Of a stretch of DNA of 64,000 nt, positions 43,940 through 53,580 are shown piece after piece. Location: the NCBI RefSeq assembly GCF_001500025.1, contig NZ_LQIW01000008.1, positions 36,031-100,030 of the forward strand, given 5' to 3'. Origin of the DNA: Mycobacterium sp. IS-1590. Its GTDB lineage: Bacteria > Actinomycetota > Actinomycetes > Mycobacteriales > Mycobacteriaceae. Below the pieces are notes generated by a model. That model was not told the origin of the DNA and did not search any database. It worked only from the letters and a program-made list of their open reading frames with translations. Both the position numbers and the translations under genes were made by a program. Numbering within the stretch: the stretch's first letter is position 1; each line of letters opens with the position of its first letter.

Positions 43940-44821
43940 ATGGACCACAACGCTGAGCTCAAGGAGTTCCTGCGGACGCGGCGCGCGCGCCTGCGCGTCG
44001 AGGATGTAGAGGTCGGTGGGACCAGCAGGGTGCGACGGGTACCCGGTCTGCGCCGCGAGGAGGTCGCGCAGTTGGCCGGCGTGAGCGTGGACTACTACAG
44101 CCGGCTCGAGCAAGGCCGCCACCTCAACGTCTCCGACGAGGTGCTCGACGCCGTCGCACGGGCGTTGCGTCTCGATGACGTGGAGCGGGCCTACCTGTTC
44201 CAGATCGCGCGGGTGAACACTCGCCGCGCTCGGCGGCGCCCCGCGCCCGTGCAGCGGGTCCGGCCGGGCATCCGCCGGGTACTCGAGACGCTCGACGATG
44301 TGACACCGGCGTTCGTGTTCGGCCGTCGGATGGACATGCTGGCGGCGAACCGGTTGGCGCGGGCGCTGATCGGCGATTTCGAGGCCCTGCCCCCGCGCGA
44401 GCGAAACCTGTTGCGGTTCACCTTCCTCGACGAATCCGCCCGCGAGCTCTACTCCGACTGGGAGGAGGTGGCACGCGACAACGTCGCGATCCTGCGCCTG
44501 GACGCCGGAAGGCATCCCGACGACCCGCTGCTGACCGAACTGGTCGGCGAGCTGGCCGTCAAAAGCGACGAGTTCCGCCGGTGGTGGGCCGACCACAACG
44601 TCCGCGAACGCACGCACGGGATCAAGCGCTACCACCACCCGTTGGTCGGCGACCTGACGATCAACTACGAGAGTGTTGCCGTGCTCGGCGACCCGGACCA
44701 GACGCTGTGCATCTACACCGCCGAGCCCGGGTCGCCGTCGGAAAACGCGCTTCGCCTGTTGGCCAACTGGACGGGCGCCCCGTCGACGGCAGACCGCGAC
44801 GCCGACCTCCCGGCCTCCTGA
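43940..44821 (+). CDS. MmyB-family XRE transcriptional regulator
   Basis: 293 aa. N-terminal HTH: LKEFLRTRRARL, RVPGLRREEVAQLAGVSVDY and YSRLEQGRHLNVSDEVLDAVARAL; C-terminal MmyB-like ligand-binding domain starting about residue 105 (VTPAFVFGRRMDMLAANRLARAL, GIKRYHHPLVGDLTINYES). These proteins bind fatty-acid-like ligands in a PAS-like pocket and control a neighbouring oxidoreductase. Likely represses the divergent SDR. Confidence 0.9.
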   Translation: MDHNAELKEFLRTRRARLRVEDVEVGGTSRVRRVPGLRREEVAQLAGVSVDYYSRLEQGRHLNVSDEVLDAVARALRLDDVERAYLFQIARVNTRRARRRPAPVQRVRPGIRRVLETLDDVTPAFVFGRRMDMLAANRLARALIGDFEALPPRERNLLRFTFLDESARELYSDWEEVARDNVAILRLDAGRHPDDPLLTELVGELAVKSDEFRRWWADHNVRERTHGIKRYHHPLVGDLTINYESVAVLGDPDQTLCIYTAEPGSPSENALRLLANWTGAPSTADRDADLPAS

Positions 44822-44843
44822 CCGGACGCCTATCCTGGCCGGA

Positions 44844-47800
44844 GTGTCCGGCCCCTCTGTCGCTGAGCTGCGCAATCGCCTCGACGGGCTGACGATTCGC
44901 GACGCGGCGAGGTTCGGCAGGCGACTTCGCCACATGCGTGGCGCCCCGCTAGAGAAGCTCGCCAAACTCGCCGAGCAGCTCGGCGCGGCGGAAGCGGTCG
45001 TCGCGGCTCGCGCCGCCGCGGTGCCGACGATCACTTATCCCGATCTGCCGGTCAGTGAGCGCCGTGACGAGATCGCCAAGGCGATCAACGAGCACCAGGT
45101 GGTGATCGTCGCCGGTGAAACCGGTTCGGGGAAGACGACCCAGCTGCCCAAGATCTGCCTCGACATCGGCCGTGGTGTGCGCGGCACGATCGGGCACACC
45201 CAACCGCGACGCCTGGCCGCCCGCACCGTCGCCCAGCGCATCGCCGACGAGGTGGGCAGCCCACTCGGCGACACGATCGGCTACACGGTGCGCTTCACCG
45301 ACCAGGCCAGCGACCGCACCCTGGTCAAGCTGATGACCGACGGAATCCTGCTTGCCGAGATCCAGCGCGATCGCCGCCTGTTGCGCTACGACACCTTGAT
45401 CCTCGACGAGGCGCACGAGCGCAGCCTCAACATCGACTTCCTCCTCGGATACCTGCGCGAGTTACTGCCCCGCCGACCGGATCTCAAGGTGATCGTCACG
45501 TCGGCGACGATCGAACCGGAGCGGTTCGCTGAGCATTTCGGCACTGCCGGCGGCCCAGCACCCATCGTCGAGGTCTCCGGGCGCACCTATCCGGTGGAAA
45601 TTCGTTACCGCCCATTGGAAGTCGCTGTCCCCGCCGACGAGAGCGACGATCCCGACGATCCCGACCACGAGGTGGTTCGCACCCAGACGCGCGACCAGAC
45701 CGAGGCGATCGTCGACGCCATCGCCGAGTTGGCGGCCGAGCCGCCCGGCGACGTGTTGGTGTTTCTGTCGGGTGAGCGCGAAATCCGTGATCTCCGTGAG
45801 GTATTGAGCGGCACTCTCGATAAGGGTACCGAGGTGCTACCGCTCTACGCGCGGTTGCCGACGGCCGACCAGCAGCGGGTGTTCTCGCCTCGCCACACCG
45901 GGCGCCGCATCGTGCTCGCGACCAACGTCGCCGAGACGTCGCTCACGGTGCCCGGCATCCGCTACGTCGTCGACCCGGGCACCGCCCGCATCTCCCGCTA
46001 CAGCCGCCGAACCAAGGTGCAGCGGCTGCCGATCGAGCCGATCTCCCAAGCATCGGCGGCGCAGCGGGCCGGGCGGTCCGGGCGAACCGCGCCAGGGGTG
46101 TGCATCCGCCTGTACTCCGAGCAGGATTTCGAAGCGCGGCCGCGCTACACCGAGCCGGAGATCCTGCGCACCAATCTGGCCGCGGTGATTCTGCAGATGG
46201 CCGCGCTCGGGTTGGGTGAGATCGAGACCTTCCCTTTCCTGGACCCGCCGGACCGGCGCAGCATCCGCGACGGTGTGCAGCTGTTGCAGGAACTCGGCGC
46301 GTTCGATGCCGACGGTGCGATCACCGATGTCGGCCGCAGGCTTGCGCAGCTTCCCGTCGACCCGCGCCTCGGGCGCATGATCCTGCAGGCCGACTCCGAG
46401 GGTTGCGTGCGGGAGATCCTGGTGCTGGCCGCGGCGCTGTCGATCCCCGACCCTCGGGAGCGGCCCGCCGACCGCGAGGACGCCGCGCGGCAGAAGCACG
46501 CCAGGTTCGCCGACGAGCATTCGGATTTCATCTCGTACCTCAACCTGTGGCGGTACCTGGCTGAGCAGCGTAAAGGCCTGTCGGGTAATGCGTTTCGCCG
46601 CATATGTCGTGACGAGTTCCTGCACTATCTGCGGATCCGGGAGTGGCAGGACCTCACCGGACAGTTGCGCAGCATCGCGCGCGACCTCGGGATAACGGAG
46701 TCCGACGAACCGGCCGACCCGGCAGCTGTGCATGCCGCGCTTCTGGCCGGCCTGCTCTCGCACGTCGGGCTGCGCGACGGCGACGGACGCGAATATCAGG
46801 GCGCGCGCAACTCCAAGTTCGTCCTGGCACCCGGTTCGGCCCTGACGAAGCGTCCGCCGCGATGGATCGTCGTCGCCGACCTGGTCGAAACCAGCAGGCT
46901 CTTCGGCCGGGTCGCTGCCCGCATCCAACCCGAAGCGGTCGAGCGCATCGCGGGCGACCTCGTGCAGCGGACCTACAGCGAACCGCACTGGGACGCGCAG
47001 CGCGGGGCGGTGATGGCCTTCGAGCGGGTGACGCTCTATGGGCTGCCGCTTGCTGCCCGTCGTCGGGTCGGCTACTCACAGATCGAGCCGGACCTGGCGC
47101 GCGAGTTGTTCATCCGCCACGCGTTGGTCGAGGGCGACTGGCAGACGCGGCACCACTTCTTTCGCGACAACGCCCGCCTGCGTGAGGAACTCGAGGAACT
47201 GGAGGAGAAGGCCCGCCGACGTGATCTGCTGGTCGGCGACGAGGAGATCTTCGCGTTCTACGACGCCCGCATCCCGGCGGAGGTGGTGTCTGCGCGTCAC
47301 TTCGACGCGTGGTGGAAGAAGCAGCGCCACATCACCCCGGAGCTGCTCACGTTCACCCGCGACGATCTGCTTCGCACCGAGGACGCCGCCGACGGCCAGC
47401 CGGACGTGTGGCGGGCAGATGACCTGGCGCTCCCACTGAGCTACCGCTTCGAACCGGGCGCCGAGGACGACGGTGTGACGGTGCACGTACCGGTCGAGGT
47501 GCTGGCCCGGCTCGGCGGCGACGAGTTCGCATGGCAGGTACCGGCGCTGCGTGAGGAGCTGATCACCGCGCTGATCCGCTCGCTGCCGAAAGCGTTGCGG
47601 CGCAACTTCGTTCCCGCACCGGACACGGCACAAGCGGTGCTTGCGGCGATCACACCCGGTGTCGAACCGCTGCTCGAGGCCGTACAACGCGAACTGCACC
47701 GCCGCAGCGGCGTACTGGTGCCGATCGACGCGTTCGACCTCGACAAGCTGCCGTCGCATCTACGCGTCACCTTCGCCGTCGAAGGCGCCGACGGCACCGA

Positions 47801-48758
47801 GTTGGCGCGCGGTAAGGACCTCGACGCGCTGCAGCATGAACTCGCCACACCGGTCCGGCGCGCGGTCGCCGACGCGGTGGCCGAGGGTTTAGATCGCAGC
47901 GGGTTGCGGACGTGGCCGGACGATCTCGAGGAGGTGCCGCGGACGGTCGAACGCACCGTCGGCGGCCACACCGTGCGCGGATATCCGGCGCTGGTCGACG
48001 TGGGAGACGCCGTCGACCTACATGTGTTCCCGACCGCGGCCGAACAGCAGGCGTCGATGCGGCCCGGCACCCGCAGGCTGTTGCGTATCGCGGTGCCCTC
48101 ACCCGTGAAAGCCGTCGAGCGGGGACTGCAACCGCGCACCAAGCTGGTCCTCGGCGCCAATCCAGACGGGTCGCTGCAGGCGCTGCTCGAGGACTGCGCC
48201 GACGCCGCGACCGATGTGCTCGCGCCCACCCCGGCGTGGACCCGCGAGGAGTTCACCGCGCTGCGCAACCGTGTCGCCGCCGACCTGGTGACCACGACGG
48301 CCGGGATCGTCACCCGCGTCGAGAAGGTGCTCGCGGCGGCGCACGACGTCGAGGTGGCGCTGCCGTCGGCGCCGTCCGCCGCGCAATCCGACGCGATCGC
48401 CGATATCCGTGCACAGATGGACCGGTTGCTGCCGCGCGGCTTCGTCGCCGCCACCGAGGCCGCGCACCTGGCCGATCTGAGCCGCTATCTGCTCGCCATC
48501 GGGAGGCGTCTGGAGCGGCTGCCGCATGCGCCTGCCGCCGACCGCGAGCGAATGGACCGCGTACATGCCGTGGAGGACGCCTACGACGAGCTGGTTCGCG
48601 TATTGTCGCCCGCGCGCGCCGCCGGTGCCGACATCCGCGACATCGGTCGGCAGATCGAGGAGCTGCGCGTCAGCCTGTGGGCGCAACAACTGGGCACCCC
48701 GCGTCCGGTCAGCGAACAGCGGATCTACCGCGCGATCGACGCGGCGCTGACCCGCTGA
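44844..48758 (+). CDS. hrpA: ATP-dependent RNA helicase HrpA
   Basis: 1304 aa, full HrpA length. Start GTG at 44844, seven bases after a TATCCT -10, suggesting a leaderless message. DEAH-box set: GETGSGKTTQ (about 91-100), TQPRRLAA, LILDEAHERS, VTSATIEPERF, FLSGEREI, TNVAETSLTVPGI and QRAGRSGRTAPG, then HA2/OB regions and the long HrpA-specific C-terminal domain with coiled coil. Unwinds RNA with ATP; in E. coli it rescues stalled ribosomes. Monocistronic. Confidence 0.93.
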   Translation: MSGPSVAELRNRLDGLTIRDAARFGRRLRHMRGAPLEKLAKLAEQLGAAEAVVAARAAAVPTITYPDLPVSERRDEIAKAINEHQVVIVAGETGSGKTTQLPKICLDIGRGVRGTIGHTQPRRLAARTVAQRIADEVGSPLGDTIGYTVRFTDQASDRTLVKLMTDGILLAEIQRDRRLLRYDTLILDEAHERSLNIDFLLGYLRELLPRRPDLKVIVTSATIEPERFAEHFGTAGGPAPIVEVSGRTYPVEIRYRPLEVAVPADESDDPDDPDHEVVRTQTRDQTEAIVDAIAELAAEPPGDVLVFLSGEREIRDLREVLSGTLDKGTEVLPLYARLPTADQQRVFSPRHTGRRIVLATNVAETSLTVPGIRYVVDPGTARISRYSRRTKVQRLPIEPISQASAAQRAGRSGRTAPGVCIRLYSEQDFEARPRYTEPEILRTNLAAVILQMAALGLGEIETFPFLDPPDRRSIRDGVQLLQELGAFDADGAITDVGRRLAQLPVDPRLGRMILQADSEGCVREILVLAAALSIPDPRERPADREDAARQKHARFADEHSDFISYLNLWRYLAEQRKGLSGNAFRRICRDEFLHYLRIREWQDLTGQLRSIARDLGITESDEPADPAAVHAALLAGLLSHVGLRDGDGREYQGARNSKFVLAPGSALTKRPPRWIVVADLVETSRLFGRVAARIQPEAVERIAGDLVQRTYSEPHWDAQRGAVMAFERVTLYGLPLAARRRVGYSQIEPDLARELFIRHALVEGDWQTRHHFFRDNARLREELEELEEKARRRDLLVGDEEIFAFYDARIPAEVVSARHFDAWWKKQRHITPELLTFTRDDLLRTEDAADGQPDVWRADDLALPLSYRFEPGAEDDGVTVHVPVEVLARLGGDEFAWQVPALREELITALIRSLPKALRRNFVPAPDTAQAVLAAITPGVEPLLEAVQRELHRRSGVLVPIDAFDLDKLPSHLRVTFAVEGADGTELARGKDLDALQHELATPVRRAVADAVAEGLDRSGLRTWPDDLEEVPRTVERTVGGHTVRGYPALVDVGDAVDLHVFPTAAEQQASMRPGTRRLLRIAVPSPVKAVERGLQPRTKLVLGANPDGSLQALLEDCADAATDVLAPTPAWTREEFTALRNRVAADLVTTTAGIVTRVEKVLAAAHDVEVALPSAPSAAQSDAIADIRAQMDRLLPRGFVAATEAAHLADLSRYLLAIGRRLERLPHAPAADRERMDRVHAVEDAYDELVRVLSPARAAGADIRDIGRQIEELRVSLWAQQLGTPRPVSEQRIYRAIDAALTR

Positions 48759-48805
48759 GCCCTATAGCCGCACACGACGCCCGCCCATCCGGTAGGCATG
48801 GGCCT

Positions 48806-49612
48806 ATGCATGCTTCGCTGGCGCGGCGCGTGGCCGCCGTCCTGCTCGCGGTCGCAACGGTGTCGTGTGGCGGCCCGTCACCGACCGCTCAGAGCGACAC
48901 GCCCACACCGGCGGGGGCGGCTCCTGTCATCAAACCCGTTGTGCTCGAGGAGATTCCGCACGATGCTACGGCGTGGACGCAAGGACTCGAGCTCAACGAG
49001 GGCATCCTGTACGAGGGCACGGGTATCAAGGGCAGGTCGCAGGTACGCGAGCTCGACCCGGCGACCGGCGCGGTGCGGCGCGTGGCACCCGCCCCGCACG
49101 ACTACTACGGCGAGGGCATCACGGTGATCGGCGACCGCATCTGGGAGCTGACGTGGCGCGACGGCGTGGCGGTCGAATGGGACAAGGCCACCCTGACCCC
49201 GGTGCGGGAGGTGCCGGTCGACGGGGAGGGTTGGGGCTTGTGCCACGACGGTGACCGGCTGGTCCGCAGCGATGGCTCCGACCGGCTGAGATTCCACGAC
49301 CCCGCGACATTCGCCGAGACCGGCTCGGTGCCCGTCACCCGCGACGACCAGCCGCTGCGCGACCTCAACGAGCTGGAGTGCGTCGACGGTCGGGTGTGGG
49401 CCAACGTCTGGCATTCCGACGAGATCGTGCGCATCGACCCGGCCACGGGCAGGGTCGACACCGTCGTCGACGCCGCCGGTCTGTGGCCAGGGCAGGGCGA
49501 TGAGCGGGAGAAGGTGCTCAACGGCATCGCTCACGTCAGCGGCGACGAATACCTGCTGACCGGCAAGTTCTGGCCGACCATGTACCGGGTCCGGCTCGAC
49601 CCGCCGAACTGA
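48806..49612 (+). CDS. Lipoprotein glutaminyl-peptide cyclotransferase
   Basis: 268 aa from ATG at 48806. Lipoprotein signal ARRVAAVLLAVATVSC (lipid Cys about 21), then the five-bladed beta-propeller glutamine cyclotransferase fold: IPHDATAWTQGLELNEG, YEGTGIKGRSQVRELD, YYGEGITVIGDRIWELTW, LNELECVDGRVWANVW and EKVLNGIAH. Turns N-terminal Gln into pyroglutamate on exported proteins. Anchored outside the membrane. Starts 47 bp after hrpA. Confidence 0.9.
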   Translation: MHASLARRVAAVLLAVATVSCGGPSPTAQSDTPTPAGAAPVIKPVVLEEIPHDATAWTQGLELNEGILYEGTGIKGRSQVRELDPATGAVRRVAPAPHDYYGEGITVIGDRIWELTWRDGVAVEWDKATLTPVREVPVDGEGWGLCHDGDRLVRSDGSDRLRFHDPATFAETGSVPVTRDDQPLRDLNELECVDGRVWANVWHSDEIVRIDPATGRVDTVVDAAGLWPGQGDEREKVLNGIAHVSGDEYLLTGKFWPTMYRVRLDPPN

Positions 49613-49649
49613 GGGTTTGCGTCTGGCCCGAACCGTCAACGTAGCGGTC

Positions 49650-50651
49650 ATGACCGCTGTGGACACCATCAGGGACGCGACGAGGCTCGTCGCGGGGCCC
49701 ATCGCAGGCGCCTATCGGCGCACCGGCGCCGACCTGCCCTTCAGCGACCCGCTGACTTCGCACGGCACCGAGATGGAGGGCTGGTTCTGGCGGCTGACCG
49801 ATGCCGCGTCGGGGCGCGTCGTGGTGGCGTTGTTCAGCGTCAACAAACATCCCGACGGCGACTGGGCGACCACCGCGGTCGCTTTGCATCCGGGCGAGCG
49901 GGTGTACAGCGCCGCCCTGAATGGGGCCAGCGCCGGGGTGGGCCCCTTTCGACTCGACGCGGACGAGGGACGGTTCCACGCGACGTACGACCGCTTGCTG
50001 GTCGACCTTCCCGGCGTGCGCGTAGACATGAAGTTCGACGACCCGGTCCGGTGGCCGAGGGCGCTGGCCGGCGGCGGGCTCGCCTCGGTCGTCCCCTTCC
50101 TGAACCAGTACTGGCACCCGTACCGGCTCGGCGGATCCGCCAGCGGCACCGTGGAATTCGACGGTGATCGTTGGGAGTTCGACGGCGCCAAGCTCTACAC
50201 CGAACGCAACTGGGGCGCTGGGTTTCCGCAACGGTGGTGGTGGGGACAGGCACACGATTTCGGTGACGCCGACGCCTCGGTGGCGTTCTCGGGAGGGCTG
50301 CTCGCGCTCGGACCGCTCAAACAGGACGTCGCCGGGGTCGTGGTCCGGCTCGGAAGCAAGGTGCTGCGCTTGACTCCACCGACGGCGTGGGTGCGCTCGG
50401 ACATCGGCGACGGCACCTGGAGCTTGCGGGCGACGTCGCTGCGGTATCAGATCGAATTGCACGGCGACGGAACGCATCTCGACCCGCATGTGCTTCCGGT
50501 TCCGCTGCCCGCCGAGCGGCGCAACGTCGGCACCGATTTCGAACACCTTGCCGGCAGGTTGCACTGCGTGGTCAAGGACTTCGGCCGGGTCATCTTCGAC
50601 GGCGAATCCGAGATCGCGGGTCTGGAGGTCGGCAGCCTGCCCGGTGACTAG
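49650..50651 (+). CDS. Tocopherol cyclase-like family protein
   Basis: 333 aa from ATG at 49650; an in-frame upstream start at 49617 would add 11 residues. MEGWFWRLTDAASGRVVVALF, PYRLGGSASGTVEFDGDRWE (in parts), YTERNWGAGFPQRWWWGQAH, typical of the plant VTE1/tocopherol_cycl family that occurs in mycobacteria as lipocalin-like proteins. Function in bacteria not established; lipid or quinone binding is likely. Between the cyclase lipoprotein and an FAD oxidoreductase, same strand. Confidence 0.78.
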   Translation: MTAVDTIRDATRLVAGPIAGAYRRTGADLPFSDPLTSHGTEMEGWFWRLTDAASGRVVVALFSVNKHPDGDWATTAVALHPGERVYSAALNGASAGVGPFRLDADEGRFHATYDRLLVDLPGVRVDMKFDDPVRWPRALAGGGLASVVPFLNQYWHPYRLGGSASGTVEFDGDRWEFDGAKLYTERNWGAGFPQRWWWGQAHDFGDADASVAFSGGLLALGPLKQDVAGVVVRLGSKVLRLTPPTAWVRSDIGDGTWSLRATSLRYQIELHGDGTHLDPHVLPVPLPAERRNVGTDFEHLAGRLHCVVKDFGRVIFDGESEIAGLEVGSLPGD

Positions 50652-50689
50652 GGTGACCGAATGCGACACGGCAGGATCGGCGGGCGGTG

Positions 50690-51814
50690 ATGCGCCCTCG
50701 GGTGGTCGTCGCGGGCCTCGGCGACAGCGGTGTGCTGACCGCGATCAAGCTCGCGCGGCACGCCGACGTCGTCGGTGTCTCGGCCAAACCGGGGCTGCTC
50801 AGCGGTCAGGAACTCGGCATGCGCATCAGCAGGCCGCAGGACTGGGCGCGCTACAACTGGATTCCTTTCCACCGGTTCCGCGGCCTCGACCGGGTCCGTA
50901 CCCTGCACGGCACACTGACCGGGCTCGACACGGCGTCCCGGAAAGTTCACGTTCAGACCGCCGACGGTGGCTGTGTCACGGAACCCTATGACGCCCTGGT
51001 GATCTCGACCGGCGTCAGCAACGGATTCTGGCGTAAGCCGGATCTGCAGTCGGCCGACGAGATCACCACCGAACTCGGTGCGGCGCATCAGCGGCTGGCG
51101 GCCGCGCGGTCGGTGATCGTCATCGGCGGAGGCGCCGCCGCCGTCAGCAGCGCCGCCAACCTTGCCAGGACGTGGCCCGGCAAACGCGTCGACCTCTACT
51201 TTCCGGGCGATCGTGCCCTCGCGCACCATCACGCGCGGGTATGGCAGCAGATCAGCCGCCGACTGACCGATCTGGGCGTCGGCCTGTATTCGGGCCATCG
51301 CGCGATGCTCCCGGAGGGTTTCTCGTGCGACGAGATCACCGACGCTCCGGTGCAGTGGAGCACCGGGCAACCGGCGGCGACGGCCGACGCGGTGCTGTGG
51401 GCCGTCGGCCGAGTCACGCCCAACACCGGATGGCTTCCGGGTGAGTTGCTCGACGAGCACGGCTTCGTGCGCGTCACCCCCGAACTCCGCGTTCCCGGCG
51501 CACCCGGCGTGTTCGCGGTGGGCGACGTCGCGGCGACCGACCCGCTGCGAAGCTCCGCCCGCAACCGCGCCGACGGGTTGCTCGCCCACAACATCCGCGC
51601 GCACTTCGCGGGCAAACCGCTGCGCGCCTATCGTCCCGCGGACCGGCGGTGGGGTTCGGTGCTCGGACCGCAGACCGACGGGCTCGAGGTGTTCACGCCG
51701 AAGGGGCAGTCGTTCCGGTTTCCCGGCTGGTCGATCGATCGCGTGCTGATGCCGTGGATCGTGTGGCGCGGCTTCTACCGCGGCGTGCGGCCGGAGTCTG
51801 CGCCGCGAAACTGA
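50690..51814 (+). CDS. Pyridine nucleotide-disulfide/NDH-2-like oxidoreductase
   Basis: 374 aa from ATG at 50690 (GTG 50687 adjacent). FAD site VVVAGLGDSGVLTAIKL, NAD site VIVIGGGAAAVSSAANLA, AVGDVAATDPL near the C-terminus, the two-dinucleotide-binding-domain layout of AIF/NDH-2-like flavoproteins. Likely transfers electrons from NAD(P)H to a quinone or other acceptor; no membrane-anchor helix is obvious apart from the WIVWRGFYRG tail. Last gene of a same-strand run, convergent with the serine hydrolase. Confidence 0.82.
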   Translation: MRPRVVVAGLGDSGVLTAIKLARHADVVGVSAKPGLLSGQELGMRISRPQDWARYNWIPFHRFRGLDRVRTLHGTLTGLDTASRKVHVQTADGGCVTEPYDALVISTGVSNGFWRKPDLQSADEITTELGAAHQRLAAARSVIVIGGGAAAVSSAANLARTWPGKRVDLYFPGDRALAHHHARVWQQISRRLTDLGVGLYSGHRAMLPEGFSCDEITDAPVQWSTGQPAATADAVLWAVGRVTPNTGWLPGELLDEHGFVRVTPELRVPGAPGVFAVGDVAATDPLRSSARNRADGLLAHNIRAHFAGKPLRAYRPADRRWGSVLGPQTDGLEVFTPKGQSFRFPGWSIDRVLMPWIVWRGFYRGVRPESAPRN

Positions 51815-51853
51815 AGATATGCATCATTTTCCGGCGGGCCGGCGAGCACAAGC

Positions 51854-53092
51854 TCAGTCTGGCGGCAGTTCCGCCGCGATCGTGTCCAACAACGCCGTGT
51901 AGCGGTTGGCCTCGCGGTGGGGGCCGGGCTTACCGCTGCTGATCACCCCCGCGGCGAGCCGACGCTGCGGATCCGCCCACACGGCGATGTTGGTCAGACC
52001 CGTATGCCCGAACGCGGCGGGGGCATTGCGCCCGAACGGACCGAACCGTTTCGACCCGAGCATGAAGCCGGTACCCCATCGCAGCGGCGCCAGGCCGACC
52101 GCGACGTCGGGGCGCAGCCTCCGGGATTGCGCTGTCGCCTTGCGCAGGGTCTCCGGCGCCATGATGCGTACACCGTCGAGTTCGCCGCCACGGCGCAGCA
52201 ATTCGGCGAACCGCGACAGCTCGAAAGCCGTGGACACCGTGTTCGACGACGGCAGCACACTGGTGAGGTACTGCGGGCTGTTCGAGAACGGGATGATCTT
52301 GTACAGCGAACCCCCGACCGCCAACCGGAACACCGTGGCGGCGGGCTGGGGCAGCTCCTTGCCGGTGGCATGGCTCGGTGCGACCAACGGAACATCCTGT
52401 GCCGCAACGCCGTAATTCGTCCATCGGAAACCCAGCGGCTCGAGGATCTCGGTCGCCAGGACATCGCGGATGTTACGCCCGGCCGCCGCACCGACGATCT
52501 CGCGGATCAGCGGGCCCCAGGTCAGTCCGTGGTAGATGTGCACGAGGCCCGGCCGATACAACGGTTTGAGTTCGCCGAGTTTCTCCCGGGTGTACTCGCT
52601 GTCGTCCATGCGGCGCAGGTCCGGTCGCGGGCCGGTGTGGATCGGAATGCCCGCGCTGTGCGTCATCACGTGCCGGATCGTGGTGCGGTGTTTGCCGTGG
52701 CTGGTGTAGCTGGGCAGGTATTCGCAGACGCGGTCGTCGAGCGAGAAGACGCCCCGCTCGACGAGCATGTGCACGACCGTCGACGTGATCGCCTTGGCCG
52801 CCGAGTACGCGCAGAACGGTGTTTCGGTCGTGACGGGGATCTTCTCCGCCTCGGGGGGATCGGAGGGACCGTTGCCCCATCCGTGTCCGATCGCGCGGTT
52901 CAACACGACCGTGCCGTTGTGGCGCAGGCACACCTGGATGGCGGGATGCATCCCGGCCTCATACCAGTGGCGGGCAGCCTGCCAGACGCGCTCGATCGCC
53001 ATGGGGTCGACGTCGGAGTGGTCCTCCTCACCGACCGCGGTCACGGCGTCGAGATCGTCGGGCACTCGTATCCTGCCCTCGGGTGCCGTCAT
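51854..53092 (-). CDS. Beta-lactamase-family serine hydrolase
   Basis: 412 aa from ATG at 53092, overlapping the nitrobindin stop (ATGA). Class C/PBP-like motifs: FCAYSAAKAITSTVV (SxxK, Ser97, Lys100), IYHGLTWG (YxN-like position with His) and FGHTGLTNIAVWAD (HTG). Such mycobacterial proteins are esterases or peptidases more often than lactamases. No signal peptide, so cytosolic. Third gene of an operon with the secreted protein and nitrobindin. Confidence 0.87.
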   Translation of the reverse strand: MTAPEGRIRVPDDLDAVTAVGEEDHSDVDPMAIERVWQAARHWYEAGMHPAIQVCLRHNGTVVLNRAIGHGWGNGPSDPPEAEKIPVTTETPFCAYSAAKAITSTVVHMLVERGVFSLDDRVCEYLPSYTSHGKHRTTIRHVMTHSAGIPIHTGPRPDLRRMDDSEYTREKLGELKPLYRPGLVHIYHGLTWGPLIREIVGAAAGRNIRDVLATEILEPLGFRWTNYGVAAQDVPLVAPSHATGKELPQPAATVFRLAVGGSLYKIIPFSNSPQYLTSVLPSSNTVSTAFELSRFAELLRRGGELDGVRIMAPETLRKATAQSRRLRPDVAVGLAPLRWGTGFMLGSKRFGPFGRNAPAAFGHTGLTNIAVWADPQRRLAAGVISSGKPGPHREANRYTALLDTIAAELPPD

Positions 53093-53571
53093 TCGGCCGC
53101 CCTGTGCAGGGTCGCGCCGAGATGATGTTGCAGCGGCTGGCCCATCGCCGCCATCCGCAACGAGTAGACCAGCTCGTCGCCGTCGACCCGGATCGAACGA
53201 CCGAGCGCCGCAACGTCTTTCGCGGTGGAGGTGAGCCCGATCGACGTCGAGGTCAGTTCGAGCTCGATGACGGCGCCGCTGGCCGCGAAGGTGCCCTCTT
53301 CGATCTCGGTGATCCCGTTCGGGTGGGCGAGCACCCATTCGGCGCGTCCGGGCGACGGCATCCGCAGAAAACCCGTCTCGGCGTGCAGAGGCCGGCCGTC
53401 GTCGGCGGTGGTCTTCTGACGGTATGTCAGGAACGGTTTGCCGACGTGGTCGAACGCGATCTGCTCGGTGTACGCGAACGGTTCGATCGTCGGATATTCG
53501 CCCGCCCCGCGGCCGGACCAGACGCCCAGCAGCGGGCGCAGCACCGCAATGTCGGGGTGAAGGTCGACCAC
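53089..53571 (-). CDS. Nitrobindin-like heme-binding protein (peroxynitrite isomerase)
   Basis: 160 aa from GTG at 53571. Ten-stranded barrel signature LLGVWSGRGAGEYPTI (about 14-29) and C-terminal GQPLQHHLGATLHR with the axial His near 149-150, as in M. tuberculosis Rv2717c-type nitrobindins (THAP4/DUF1794). Ferric heme converts peroxynitrite to nitrate. Cytosolic; coupled to the serine hydrolase downstream. Nine bases behind a secreted-protein gene. Confidence 0.88.
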   Translation of the reverse strand: MVDLHPDIAVLRPLLGVWSGRGAGEYPTIEPFAYTEQIAFDHVGKPFLTYRQKTTADDGRPLHAETGFLRMPSPGRAEWVLAHPNGITEIEEGTFAASGAVIELELTSTSIGLTSTAKDVAALGRSIRVDGDELVYSLRMAAMGQPLQHHLGATLHRAAE

Positions 53572-53580
53572 ACCGCCAGG